From DATEJJ01 sp051986465 (GTDB lineage Bacteria; Actinomycetota; Actinomycetes; Mycobacteriales; Micromonosporaceae), in contig JBPYFB010000635.1 of the NCBI GenBank assembly GCA_051986465.1, forward strand, positions 1 to 9,304: a stretch of DNA of 9,304 nt, given 5' to 3'. Each line of letters begins with the position of its first letter. The stretch's first letter is position 1. Below are positions 1 to 5,871 of the stretch, one piece after another. The notes below the pieces were generated by a model. It saw nothing but the letters and a program-made list of their open reading frames with translations. It was not told where the DNA came from and did not search any database. The translations under genes were made by a program, and so were the position numbers.

Positions 1-898
1 GCAGCAGGCGTCCCGTCATCAGTGCGCGGAAAAACCGGGTGACGTCGGCCGGTGTCGAGATGAATTCACCGGCAGACGAGGCGATCGTCATGTTGAACGC
101 GGTGATGTCGACCGGTGTGGTCGTGCCGTCGCGCTCGACGGGAAGGTACCCGTGCGGATGCGCTCCGGCGATCTGCGGGTCGTCGCCGGGCAGTACGGTG
201 TCGCACAGCCGCAGCGGGAGCAGGATGCGCCGGGCTATCTCGGTGCGGTACGACCGGCCGGTGATCCGCCCGACCAGCATGCCGAGCAGGATGTAGTTCG
301 TGTTCGAGTAGGACGACGAGGTACCCGGCTCGAACGCGGGCGGCTGCCCGGCCGTCAGCGCGATCAGGTCGTTGAGCGACCAGTGCCGGTACCGCTGGCG
401 CAGCAACGCATCGGTGTTCGGGAACAGCTCGGACAACCGGTTCGTGTAGTCGTACACGCCGCTGGTGTGTTGCAGGAGCTGGCGTACCGTGATCCGGTCG
501 CTGTTGGGGACGATACCGGGAAGCCACCGGTCGAGCGTGTCGTCGAGGCCCAGCCGGCCCTCCCCCACGAGTTGGAGCACCACCGTCGCCACGTACGTCT
601 TGGTGACACTGGCGATGCGGAACCGGCCGTTCACCGGTACCGGCCGAGCCGTGCCCAACTCGGCGACCCCGCTGACCCCACGCCAGACGCGCGGGCCGTC
701 CCGGAATTCGGCAAGCGCGCCGGAGGCCGCGGTCGCCACGATCTGGTCAAGGGCGGCCTGCAGGTCCGGGCGCTCGTATGCCGGGTCCGGCGCGGCAGAC
801 GCCGGCCGGGCGGGAGCGGACAGGGCACCAGACCCACCGGCGGCCAGGGCGAGCAACGCGCCCGTGCCGGTCTTCAGAATGCTGCGCCGAGTCGACAC
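1..898 (-). CDS. Tat-exported serine hydrolase, beta-lactamase / D-Ala-D-Ala carboxypeptidase family (3' end outside window)
   Basis: This is the N-terminal 299 codons of a penicillin-binding-type serine hydrolase; the C-terminus runs off the left edge. The GTG start at 898-896 is preceded by AAGGAG five bases upstream (plus 904-909). The N-terminus has a twin-arginine signal: TRRSILK at residues 3-9, a hydrophobic Ala/Leu/Gly stretch to about 28, and a likely cleavage after ASA (33-35). The protein is therefore probably exported folded through Tat. The catalytic SxxK is S97-V-T-K100 and the second motif YSN is at 197-199. LLQHTSG at 141-147 is typical of class C / DD-peptidase relatives. The third motif (KTG or HxG) would lie beyond the window. 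The family hydrolyses D-Ala-D-Ala peptides, beta-lactams or esters; the sequence does not say which. It is divergent from the NTF2-like gene. Family call firm, substrate unknown. Confidence 0.93.
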   Translation of the reverse strand, partial: MSTRRSILKTGTGALLALAAGGSGALSAPARPASAAPDPAYERPDLQAALDQIVATAASGALAEFRDGPRVWRGVSGVAELGTARPVPVNGRFRIASVTKTYVATVVLQLVGEGRLGLDDTLDRWLPGIVPNSDRITVRQLLQHTSGVYDYTNRLSELFPNTDALLRQRYRHWSLNDLIALTAGQPPAFEPGTSSSYSNTNYILLGMLVGRITGRSYRTEIARRILLPLRLCDTVLPGDDPQIAGAHPHGYLPVERDGTTTPVDITAFNMTIASSAGEFISTPADVTRFFRALMTGRLL

Positions 899-981
899 GC
901 GAACTCCTTGGAAAGTATGGCGATTGTGGCCTGTCGCAACTGTCATCGGATCGGCCGGCGCCGCCGGTTCAGCACGGGCCG

Positions 982-1371
982 ATGTCTTCGGTGCGGGATG
1001 ATGCCCGGGTGGACGACGACATTCTCGATATCCAGCGCGCCTTCACGGACGCCGAACTGCGGGCGGATGCGGAACGCCTGGACGCTCTGCTGGTCGACGA
1101 CTTCCTGTCGATCGGTGAGCGTGGGTTCGTACTCGACAAGGAGCAGTGGATCGGGCGGCACAAGGACTTCCGCTACCTCTCGATCGAGACGAGCGAGGTC
1201 GACGTGCGGCGGTACGCGAGCACGGCGATCCTCCGGTGCGTGCAACACAGCCGCGCGACGTGGCGAGGCGAGGCGATGGCCCTGGCCACCCGGGTAAGCC
1301 AGGTGTGGGTCGAACAGCCGGGCGGCTGGCGGTTGGCGGCTATCCAGTTCAGTACCTTGGCGCCAGGCTGA
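982..1371 (+). CDS. NTF2-like / SnoaL-like protein (DUF4440 type)
   Basis: A small cytoplasmic protein of about 129 residues with the cone-shaped NTF2-like fold. The order is typical of DUF4440 proteins: an N-terminal helix (DILDIQRAFTDAEL), a segment LLVDDFLSIGERG, DKEQWIGRH, then strands ending in SQVWVEQPGGWRLAAIQFS near the C-terminus. Members bind small hydrophobic ligands or act as isomerases or cyclases, but many have no known activity and no catalytic residue can be assigned here. The start is uncertain. ATG 982 is the first good start after the divergent hydrolase gene, but no clear ribosome binding site precedes it. In-frame GTGs at 991 and 1009 are alternatives that would shorten the N-terminus by three or nine residues without touching the domain. 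The kinase gene follows after 65 bp on the same strand. Confidence 0.85.
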   Translation: MSSVRDDARVDDDILDIQRAFTDAELRADAERLDALLVDDFLSIGERGFVLDKEQWIGRHKDFRYLSIETSEVDVRRYASTAILRCVQHSRATWRGEAMALATRVSQVWVEQPGGWRLAAIQFSTLAPG

Positions 1372-1387
1372 ACTTCGCGCGGGTTCT

Positions 1388-1403
1388 CGTACTTTGGGCC
1401 GAG
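1388..1403 (+). repeat. 16-bp motif upstream of the NarL-type kinase, copy 1
   Basis: CGTACTTTGGGCCGAG occurs here, 34 bp before the kinase start. Its reverse complement recurs at 3356-3371 with one mismatch (15/16), between the response regulator and the DUF2306 gene. Its placement before the two putative transcription units of this system suggests a regulator binding site. That role is inferred; only the sequence match is seen. Confidence 0.5.
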
Positions 1404-1424
1404 CCGAGCCGTTGCCGGGCTTCG

Positions 1425-1430
1425 TATCAT
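1425..1430 (+). promoter_or_regulatory. -10 element TATCAT, leaderless promoter of the NarL-type kinase
   Basis: TATCAT matches the TATAAT consensus at five of six positions and fits the actinobacterial TANNNT rule. It ends six bases before the GTG at 1437, so transcription would start at or next to the start codon. No Shine-Dalgarno sequence precedes that GTG. No good -35 lies at 16-19 bp spacing, so an activator may be needed. Leaderless mRNAs with this geometry are common in actinobacteria. Confidence 0.55.
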
Positions 1431-1436
1431 GGTCCG

Positions 1437-2573
1437 GTGCACGGTCTGCTGCGGTCCGTGTGGGACGAGCCGAGCCCGCCCGGCGCGCCACCGCGGGTGT
1501 GGCGTGACTGGTTGTTGCTGGCCGTACTCCCGGTACTTGCCGTCATTGAGGGGCTCACTCGGCACGACATGCCGTGGCGGGTGGTTTCCGTGGCCGTGAC
1601 CGTGGCGCTGGTACCCACGCTGTTGTGGCGGCGTACCCAGCCATTGCGCATGTTTCTCATTGCCGCGGGTGCCACGGCCGTGGCGCCACTGCTGATCGGT
1701 CGGGACTCGATCAGCAACACCTCGGCGTACCAACTGATTTTGATCTATGCCCTGATCCGCTGGGGCGCCGGCCCCGCGGCGCTGGCCGGCGTGGCGGTCG
1801 TGCTCGCCAAGGTCGGCCTGTCGCTGGCGCTGGGCTACCTGACCCTCGCCAACGCGGGCGCCGGACTCCTCGTCGTGCTGGCGACCGTGGCGCTCGGCGC
1901 GGCCTTCCGGTACCGGGCCCGCGCGCGCCTGCGCGAACTGGACCAGGCCCGGCTGCTGGAGCGCGAACGGCTGGCGCGCGACCTGCACGACACCGTCGCC
2001 CATCACGTCTCGGCGATGGCGATCCGGGCACAGGCCGGCCTGGCCGTGGCGGCGACGCAGCCGCAGGCGGCGACCGACGCGCTGCGGCTGATCGAGGCCG
2101 AGGCGACCCGGGCCCTGGCCGAGATGCGCACCATGGTCCGTGCGTTGCGTCAGGACGAACCGGCAGAGCTGGCACCCAGCCCGCGCATCGACGATCTGGC
2201 ACGGCTGGCCGGTCCGACCCGCGCCGGGCCGCTGGTGGCCGTGGAGATCGACGGCGACGTCGACGGCGTCTCGCCATCCGTCGGCACCGCGATCTACCGC
2301 CTCGCGCAGGAGTCGGTCACCAATGCGCTGCGGCACGCCCGGCACGCCACGCGCATCGAGGTACGGGTGGCCGCCGACGATACGTCGATCCGCCTGCGGG
2401 TAAGCGACGACGGCGACACCAGCGGGGTACGACCGGCGGCGGCGCCGGGGTACGGGCTGATCGGCATGGTTGAGCGCGCCGGCCTGCTCGGCGGTGTCTG
2501 CGAGGCCGGTCCCGGCCCGGACCGGGGCTGGACCGTGACGGCCGTCCTGCCCCGCGGCGGGTCGCCGGCATGA
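1437..2573 (+). CDS. NarL-family sensor histidine kinase (HisKA_3 type)
   Basis: A membrane two-component kinase of 378 residues that should autophosphorylate on His and pass the phosphate to the regulator just downstream. The N-terminal half has hydrophobic helices at about 26-40, 48-63, 71-87, 98-127 (probably two) and 138-157, with very short loops. It thus lacks a large external sensor and probably senses the membrane or an intramembrane signal. The dimerisation helix carries RDLHDTVAHHV with phospho-acceptor H184. The ATPase domain has the N box QESVTNALRHA (N296), VSDDG at 322-326, and GYGLIGMVERAGLLGG at 338-353. The GTG at 1437 was chosen because it is the first in-frame start after the NTF2-like gene and lies six bases after a -10 box. 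An open frame continues upstream but overlaps the previous gene out of frame. The TGA at 2571-2573 overlaps ATG 2570 of a mini-cistron. Confidence 0.93.
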   Translation: MHGLLRSVWDEPSPPGAPPRVWRDWLLLAVLPVLAVIEGLTRHDMPWRVVSVAVTVALVPTLLWRRTQPLRMFLIAAGATAVAPLLIGRDSISNTSAYQLILIYALIRWGAGPAALAGVAVVLAKVGLSLALGYLTLANAGAGLLVVLATVALGAAFRYRARARLRELDQARLLERERLARDLHDTVAHHVSAMAIRAQAGLAVAATQPQAATDALRLIEAEATRALAEMRTMVRALRQDEPAELAPSPRIDDLARLAGPTRAGPLVAVEIDGDVDGVSPSVGTAIYRLAQESVTNALRHARHATRIEVRVAADDTSIRLRVSDDGDTSGVRPAAAPGYGLIGMVERAGLLGGVCEAGPGPDRGWTVTAVLPRGGSPA

Positions 2574-2653
2574 GCGAGCGCAGCGAGCGAATCATGAGCG
2601 GAGTGCATCTCGTGCCTCATGCCGGACCGCAGCGCAGCGAGGATCCGGCATGA
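2570..2653 (+). CDS. 27-codon mini-cistron linking kinase and regulator
   Basis: ATG 2570 shares ATGA with the kinase stop. The frame runs 27 codons (beginning MSERSERI, ending SEDPA) to TGA 2651-2653, which shares ATGA (2650-2653) with the regulator start. Ribosomes could therefore step from kinase to mini-ORF to regulator with no gap. An internal in-frame ATG lies at 2594. There is no strong Shine-Dalgarno before 2570. The peptide has no recognisable domain. It may serve only to keep translational coupling across the inserted element, or it may not be translated at all. The frame is certain; its expression is inferred. Confidence 0.4.
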   Translation: MSERSERIMSGVHLVPHAGPQRSEDPA

Positions 2654-2654
2654 G
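2616..2654 (+). promoter_or_regulatory. Hairpin over the regulator's ribosome binding site and start codon
   Basis: CTCATGCCGGA (2616-2626) pairs perfectly over 11 bp with TCCGGCATGAG (2644-2654), leaving a 17-nt loop. The regulator's start codon (2650-2652) lies in the 3' arm. Its ribosome binding site GAGGA (2639-2643) lies at the 3' edge of the loop. In mRNA this would hide the start codon unless a ribosome translating the mini-cistron opens it. The pairing is visible; the regulatory effect is inferred. Confidence 0.5.
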
Positions 2655-3324
2655 TATCAGAGTGGTGGTCGCGGACGACCAGGAGATCGTGCGTACCGGG
2701 CTGACGATGATTCTCGATGCCCAACCCGGCATCGAGGTGGTCGGTGCCGCCGCCGAGGGCATCCGCGCCGTCGAGCTCGCCCGGCGGCTGCGGCCCGACG
2801 TATGCCTGTTCGACATCCGGATGCCGGGCGTGGACGGTATCGAGGCGACCCGCCGGCTGGCCGGACCGGGCGTCGAGGCCCCGCTCGCCGTCGTCGTCAT
2901 CACCACCTTCGACCTAGACGAATACGTCTACGCCGCACTGCGTGCCGGCGCGCGCGGCTTCCTCCTCAAAGACGCCGGTCCGGCGCTGCTCGTCCAGGCC
3001 ATCAACGCCGCGGCGAACGGGGACGCGCTGATCGCGCCGAACATCACCACCCGACTGCTCAAGGCATTCGCCGGTACCGGACCGGCCGCGCCGCTGCCGC
3101 AGCCCGTCGAGGCGTTGACCTCCCGCGAGGAGGAGGTACTCGGCACAGTGGCGCGCGGCCTGACCAACAACGAGATCGCCGATGAGCTGCACATCAGCCT
3201 GAGTACCGTCAAGACACACGTCGCCGCGCTCATGGCCAAGCTCGGTACGCGGAACCGGGTGGAGATCGCGATCTGGGCGTACGAAACCGACCGGGTGCGG
3301 GTACGCCGCCAGGATCCGCGCTGA
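2650..3324 (+). CDS. NarL/FixJ-family response regulator (REC + LuxR-type HTH)
   Basis: A DNA-binding response regulator of 224 residues, the expected partner of the kinase at 1437-2573. The receiver domain has the acidic pair D9-D10, phospho-acceptor D55 in CLFDIRMPG, the T85/T86 switch region in VVVITTF, and K107 in GFLLKDAG. The LuxR-type helix-turn-helix spans about 155-212, with LTSREEEVLGTVARGLTNNE followed by IADELHISLSTVKTHVAALM. Start ATG 2650 has GAGGA six bases upstream and sits inside a strong hairpin. A good candidate target is the DUF2306 gene just downstream, given the shared 16-bp motif. The signal and regulon cannot be read from the sequence. Confidence 0.95.
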   Translation: MSIRVVVADDQEIVRTGLTMILDAQPGIEVVGAAAEGIRAVELARRLRPDVCLFDIRMPGVDGIEATRRLAGPGVEAPLAVVVITTFDLDEYVYAALRAGARGFLLKDAGPALLVQAINAAANGDALIAPNITTRLLKAFAGTGPAAPLPQPVEALTSREEEVLGTVARGLTNNEIADELHISLSTVKTHVAALMAKLGTRNRVEIAIWAYETDRVRVRRQDPR

Positions 3325-3355
3325 CCCGCCGCGGTCCGGCGCAGTCCTCCGGTGC

Positions 3356-3371
3356 CTCGGCCGAAAGTACG
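3356..3371 (-). repeat. 16-bp motif upstream of the DUF2306 gene, copy 2 (inverted)
   Basis: Read on the minus strand this is CGTACTTTCGGCCGAG, matching 1388-1403 at 15 of 16 positions. It lies in the 130-bp gap after the response regulator, 83 bp before the DUF2306 start. The gap has no clear intrinsic terminator, so I cannot say whether DUF2306 is co-transcribed with the regulator, has its own promoter, or both. GGTACC occurs twice more in the gap (3395-3400, 3426-3431) but is common throughout the window. Confidence 0.5.
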
Positions 3372-3454
3372 GTCCGGCCGCCCCTCTCATGACGGGTACC
3401 GTCGCGGCCCATGTGCCGATGACCCGGTACCGGCCCGGCCGCCACCATCGAGCC

Positions 3455-4135
3455 ATGACAATCCGAGCGGCACAACCGACCGCCAGGCGGGACTGGCTGA
3501 TACCGACCGCGCTGATCGTGCTCGTCCTCGTGCCGGTACTGGCGGGTGCCGACCGGGTCGCGCAACTCGCCGGCGGCGCCCAGGTCACCCCGCAGAACGC
3601 CAGGTTCTTCGACCAACCCGTGCCCGTGCTGGTACACATCTTCGCCGCCAGTACCTACACGATCCTGGGTGCCTTCCAGTTCTCGCCCGGCCTGCGCCGC
3701 CGCCGGCCGCGCTGGCACCGGCTCGCCGGTCGGGTATTGGTCCCTTGTGGACTCGCGGTCGCGCTGTCGGGCCTGTGGATGGCGCTGTTCTATCCCGACC
3801 CGCCCGGCGACGGCAACCTGCTCCTCGGCTTCCGGCTGGTGTTCGGCAGCGCCATGCTCCTGTCCATCGTCACCGGCTTCGCCGCGATCCTGCGGGGTAA
3901 CGTGGCGCGGCACCGGGCCTGGATGACCCGCGGGTACGCGATAGCCGTGGGCGCGGGTACCCAGGCGGTGATCGGCGTGCCCATCGCGGTGGCGGCCAGC
4001 CCGCTCACCGGTACCCCTCGGGCGTTGTCGCTGGCCGCCGGCTGGGTGATCAACCTGGCCGTCGCGGAGTGGGTCATCCGGCGCGGTCCGGTACCATCGT
4101 CGCGCCGCGCCCGGCCCACGCAGGCGCCGGCGTGA
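3455..4135 (+). CDS. DUF2306 family membrane protein
   Basis: An integral membrane protein of 226 residues with about six hydrophobic helices (roughly 17-33, 56-75, 92-112, 126-147, 160-181, 191-208). Landmarks of the DUF2306 family are RWHRLAGRV (87-95) between helices and RHRAWMTRGYA (152-162), plus H61 in the second helix. The conserved histidines are often thought of as possible metal or haem ligands, but no function is established that I can name. ATG 3455 was preferred over ATG 3389, which would add 22 polar residues (rich in Arg, His and Pro) and has no better ribosome site. No strong Shine-Dalgarno is visible at either. It follows the NarL-type pair on the same strand and may be its output. 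Its stop lies 11 bp from the stop of the convergent PhyH gene. Confidence 0.85.
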   Translation: MTIRAAQPTARRDWLIPTALIVLVLVPVLAGADRVAQLAGGAQVTPQNARFFDQPVPVLVHIFAASTYTILGAFQFSPGLRRRRPRWHRLAGRVLVPCGLAVALSGLWMALFYPDPPGDGNLLLGFRLVFGSAMLLSIVTGFAAILRGNVARHRAWMTRGYAIAVGAGTQAVIGVPIAVAASPLTGTPRALSLAAGWVINLAVAEWVIRRGPVPSSRRARPTQAPA

Positions 4136-4146
4136 GCCGAAGCGTC

Positions 4147-5007
4147 CTAAGTGGAGGATGCGGCCGACTCGTGCAGCAGGCGGTACAGCGGCACGCTGTC
4201 CGGGTCATGACCCCAGGCGTGGTCACCGTCGACGCCGCGCAACAGGCCGAGCAACTGCTGGCGCAGCGGCGTCAGCTCGGTGACCATCGCGGGTGCGGTG
4301 TCACGGATGTGGATCCAGCGATAGGTGTACCCGAAGAAGACCGCCTTGCGAACGATCGTCGACCGGTTCTCCGATCGCGAGTGCCACAGCCGCCGGTCGA
4401 AGAAGACCGCGTCCCCCGGCTGCACCGTGACCTGGATGGCGCCGGGCGGGTCCGGCCAGCGTACGTCGCGGCGCGGCGGCCCGTCGATCCGGTTGGTGCG
4501 GTGGCTGCCTGGTACCACCTTGAAGTTCCCGCGACCCGGCTGCGACACGTCGGACAGCCAATACGCCACCTTGACCGACATTCGTGGACGTGGATCCGTC
4601 TCCAGTTCCACGTTCTGCCGGCCCCCGTCCTGGTGCCACTCGAAACGGTACGGCTTGTCCGTCGGTACCCGCGGGTGCACGTCGACGTGCGAGTGGTACA
4701 CGTGCACGTTCCAGCCCAGCGTCGACCACACCAGCCCGAGCACCTTCGGGTGGTCCACGAGCGGCGCCAGTTCCGGGCACCGGGCAACCGCGCTCAGCTC
4801 GTGCAGCGATCCGTCGCCCGCCAGCAGCCCGGCCCGCTTGCGCTGCTCGTACAGCGTGTCCACGATCGACGTGTACCGCCCGAGCTCCTCCGGGTCGAGA
4901 ACCGACGGCAACACCAGGTACCCGTCCCGCTCGAACCGGGTGCGTTGGTCGTCCGTCATCGCCGATCCGGGTACCTGCGCCACCGTGGCCATCGCGTTGT
5001 CCACCAT
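4147..5007 (-). CDS. Phytanoyl-CoA dioxygenase (PhyH) family Fe(II)/2-oxoglutarate oxygenase
   Basis: A probable non-haem iron oxygenase of 286 residues that would couple 2-oxoglutarate decarboxylation to substrate hydroxylation. The family-typical opening TDDQRTRFERDGYLVLPSVL is at 18-37. The facial triad is visible as H125 and D127 in FEWHQDGG and H209 in RRLWHSRSEN. R220, eleven residues after the distal His, fits the 2-oxoglutarate carboxylate ligand. VVPGSHR (164-170) is also typical. The substrate is unknown; bacterial relatives act on lipids, ectoine-type solutes and natural products. Start ATG 5007 has GGGGGAG three bases upstream. A TTG at 5061 also opens the frame but lies at the predicted -10 box. 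ATG 4959 (residue 17) is a shorter alternative. The gene diverges from the OmpR-type regulator and shares a paired operator-like region with it. Confidence 0.92.
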   Translation of the reverse strand: MVDNAMATVAQVPGSAMTDDQRTRFERDGYLVLPSVLDPEELGRYTSIVDTLYEQRKRAGLLAGDGSLHELSAVARCPELAPLVDHPKVLGLVWSTLGWNVHVYHSHVDVHPRVPTDKPYRFEWHQDGGRQNVELETDPRPRMSVKVAYWLSDVSQPGRGNFKVVPGSHRTNRIDGPPRRDVRWPDPPGAIQVTVQPGDAVFFDRRLWHSRSENRSTIVRKAVFFGYTYRWIHIRDTAPAMVTELTPLRQQLLGLLRGVDGDHAWGHDPDSVPLYRLLHESAASST

Positions 5008-5060
5008 CTGCTCCCCCGTCCTGTCCGCGCCGATCGCCCGCAACAGAGCGGGCCGGCGCA

Positions 5061-5066
5061 ACGGTA
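5061..5066 (-). promoter_or_regulatory. Putative -10 element of the PhyH gene (TACCGT)
   Basis: TACCGT on the minus strand fits TANNNT. It lies exactly 10 nt downstream of the TTCACC core of the minus-strand tandem repeat. The start point would be near 5054, giving a leader of about 47 nt to ATG 5007 that includes its ribosome site. It is supported mainly by having the same geometry as the opposite promoter. Confidence 0.45.
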
Positions 5067-5076
5067 GGCGGCGGCC

Positions 5077-5093
5077 GGTGAAGAACTCGTCAA
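5077..5093 (-). promoter_or_regulatory. 11-bp tandem repeat facing the PhyH gene, putative OmpR-type operator
   Basis: On the minus strand, TTGACG (5093-5088) and TTCACC (5082-5077) are spaced 11 bp start to start, one helical turn. This is the usual arrangement of half-sites for OmpR/PhoB-family dimers. The 13 bp GTGAAGAACTCGT (plus 5078-5090) recurs as a perfect inverted copy at 5145-5157. The TTGACG half-site may double as a weak -35, although its 21-nt spacing to TACCGT is long, which fits activator dependence. Confidence 0.55.
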
Positions 5094-5141
5094 GAACCGA
5101 TGCGTTCGCCGCGAAGCCGTCCCGTAGCAGCCGTATCGGCT

Positions 5142-5163
5142 TTCACGAGTTCTTCACGGGTTC
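5142..5163 (+). promoter_or_regulatory. 11-bp tandem repeat facing the OmpR-type regulator, putative autoregulatory operator
   Basis: TTCACGAGTTC (5142-5152) is followed directly by TTCACGGGTTC (5153-5163), matching at 10 of 11 positions. The second TTCACG ends 10 nt before the -10 box TATTCT. This is a standard layout for class II activation by an OmpR-family regulator, and the gene just downstream encodes one, so autoregulation is the simplest reading. Binding by this particular regulator is inferred. Confidence 0.6.
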
Positions 5164-5168
5164 CGCAG

Positions 5169-5174
5169 TATTCT
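5169..5174 (+). promoter_or_regulatory. -10 element TATTCT of the OmpR-type regulator operon
   Basis: TATTCT fits TANNNT and ends 10 nt before ATG 5185, so the start point would be about 5181-5182 and the leader only three or four bases. No usable Shine-Dalgarno lies upstream (GGCGAG abuts the ATG), which agrees with nearly leaderless translation. No canonical -35 is present; the tandem repeat occupies that position. Confidence 0.55.
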
Positions 5175-5184
5175 CGTCGGCGAG

Positions 5185-5871
5185 ATGAGCGCGCGCATCC
5201 TGGTCGCGGAGGACGACCCCAAGCAGGCCAACCTGATCCGCATCTACCTGGAGCGCGAGGGTCACAGCGTGCTCGTGGTCGGCGACGGCCGGCGAGCATT
5301 GCAGGCCTGCCGGGAGCGCAGCCCCGACCTCGTCGTGCTGGATGTCATGATGCCGGACATGGACGGGCTGGACGTGTGCCGTATCGCGCGCGCCGAATCG
5401 CAGGTACCGATCCTGCTGTTGACCGCGCGCAGCACCGAGGAGGACAAGCTGCTCGGGCTGGACCTGGGCGCCGACGACTACGTCACCAAGCCGTACAGCC
5501 CGCGGGAACTGGCCGCGCGGGTACGCGCCCTGTTGCGCCGGGCCGGGAAGGCGGTGCCGGACGCGGCCGCGGTACGCGCGGTCGGCCCCCTGGAGATCGA
5601 CGCGGCCCGATTCGAGGTGCGGGTGTCGGGCCGGCCGGTCGCGTTGACGGCCAAGGAGTTCGGCATCCTCGAGGTCCTGGCGTCGGAGCCGGGCCGGGTG
5701 TACACCAGGGCCCAGATCATCGACCGTGCCTTCGGCTTCGACCACGACGTACTCGAACGCACCGTCGACGCACACGTGATGAACCTGCGCCGCAAAATCG
5801 AGGATGACCCGGCGGCGCCCCGCTACGTGCAGACCGTCTACGGCCGCGGCTACCGGCTGGCCGACCCGTGA
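5185..5871 (+). CDS. OmpR/PhoB-family response regulator
   Basis: A transcription factor of 228 residues. The receiver domain (1-118) has E9/D10/D11, phospho-acceptor D53 in LVVLDVMMPDMDG, T80 in LLLTAR and K102 in DYVTKPYSPREL. The C-terminal winged helix (about 133-226) shows VALTAKEFGILEVLASEPG, the recognition-helix region DVLERTVDAHVMNLRRKIE, and the terminal hairpin TVYGRGYRL. It is full length for the family and overlaps its kinase by four bases (GTGA), indicating translational coupling. The tandem repeats upstream suggest that it activates its own operon and the divergent PhyH gene. In overall sequence it resembles BaeR/MtrA-type regulators, but I would not assign a gene name. Confidence 0.96.
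   Translation: MSARILVAEDDPKQANLIRIYLEREGHSVLVVGDGRRALQACRERSPDLVVLDVMMPDMDGLDVCRIARAESQVPILLLTARSTEEDKLLGLDLGADDYVTKPYSPRELAARVRALLRRAGKAVPDAAAVRAVGPLEIDAARFEVRVSGRPVALTAKEFGILEVLASEPGRVYTRAQIIDRAFGFDHDVLERTVDAHVMNLRRKIEDDPAAPRYVQTVYGRGYRLADP

Larger units (their letters stand above)
2565..2654 (+). repeat. 80-bp insertion-like element bounded by a 10-bp direct repeat
   Basis: CCGGCATGAG occurs at 2565-2574, over the kinase stop codon, and again at 2645-2654, over the regulator start codon. The two copies are exactly 80 bp apart. Removing one 80-bp period would restore a simple kinase-regulator junction with an ATGA overlap, as in many two-component operons, so the block looks like an insertion with target duplication. 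Inside, GCGCAGCGAG is repeated at 2578-2587 and 2632-2641. The MSERSERI-coding sequence resembles short interspersed sequences I recall at annotated gene starts in Micromonosporaceae; that is memory, not a search result. Confidence 0.6.

Noticed and set aside
912..939. Minus-strand promoter TTGCGA - 16 bp - TACTTT for the serine hydrolase
   Set aside because: The predicted start point (near 905) would fall inside the good ribosome binding site AAGGAG (904-909), so promoter and ribosome site conflict. I kept the ribosome site, which decides the start codon.
152..1297. Long plus-strand open frame (381 codons) across the serine hydrolase and into the NTF2-like gene
   Set aside because: It runs antisense to a clear SxxK hydrolase and then overlaps the NTF2-like gene in another frame. 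Its product is Arg/Pro/Gly-rich with no recognisable domain, as expected for a shadow frame in GC-rich DNA.
4136..4146. Terminator between the convergent DUF2306 and PhyH genes
   Set aside because: The gap is only 11 bp and I found no stem-loop with a T-tract in or near it.
5008..5061. TTG start at 5061 giving an 18-residue longer PhyH protein
   Set aside because: The TTG lies within the predicted -10 element and would be upstream of the transcript. The extra residues look unrelated to the family, and ATG 5007 has GGGGGAG before it.
4069..5067. Plus-strand open frame of 332 codons opposite the PhyH gene
   Set aside because: The minus strand encodes the full PhyH facial triad and family motifs. 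The plus-strand product is low-complexity and matches nothing I recognise.
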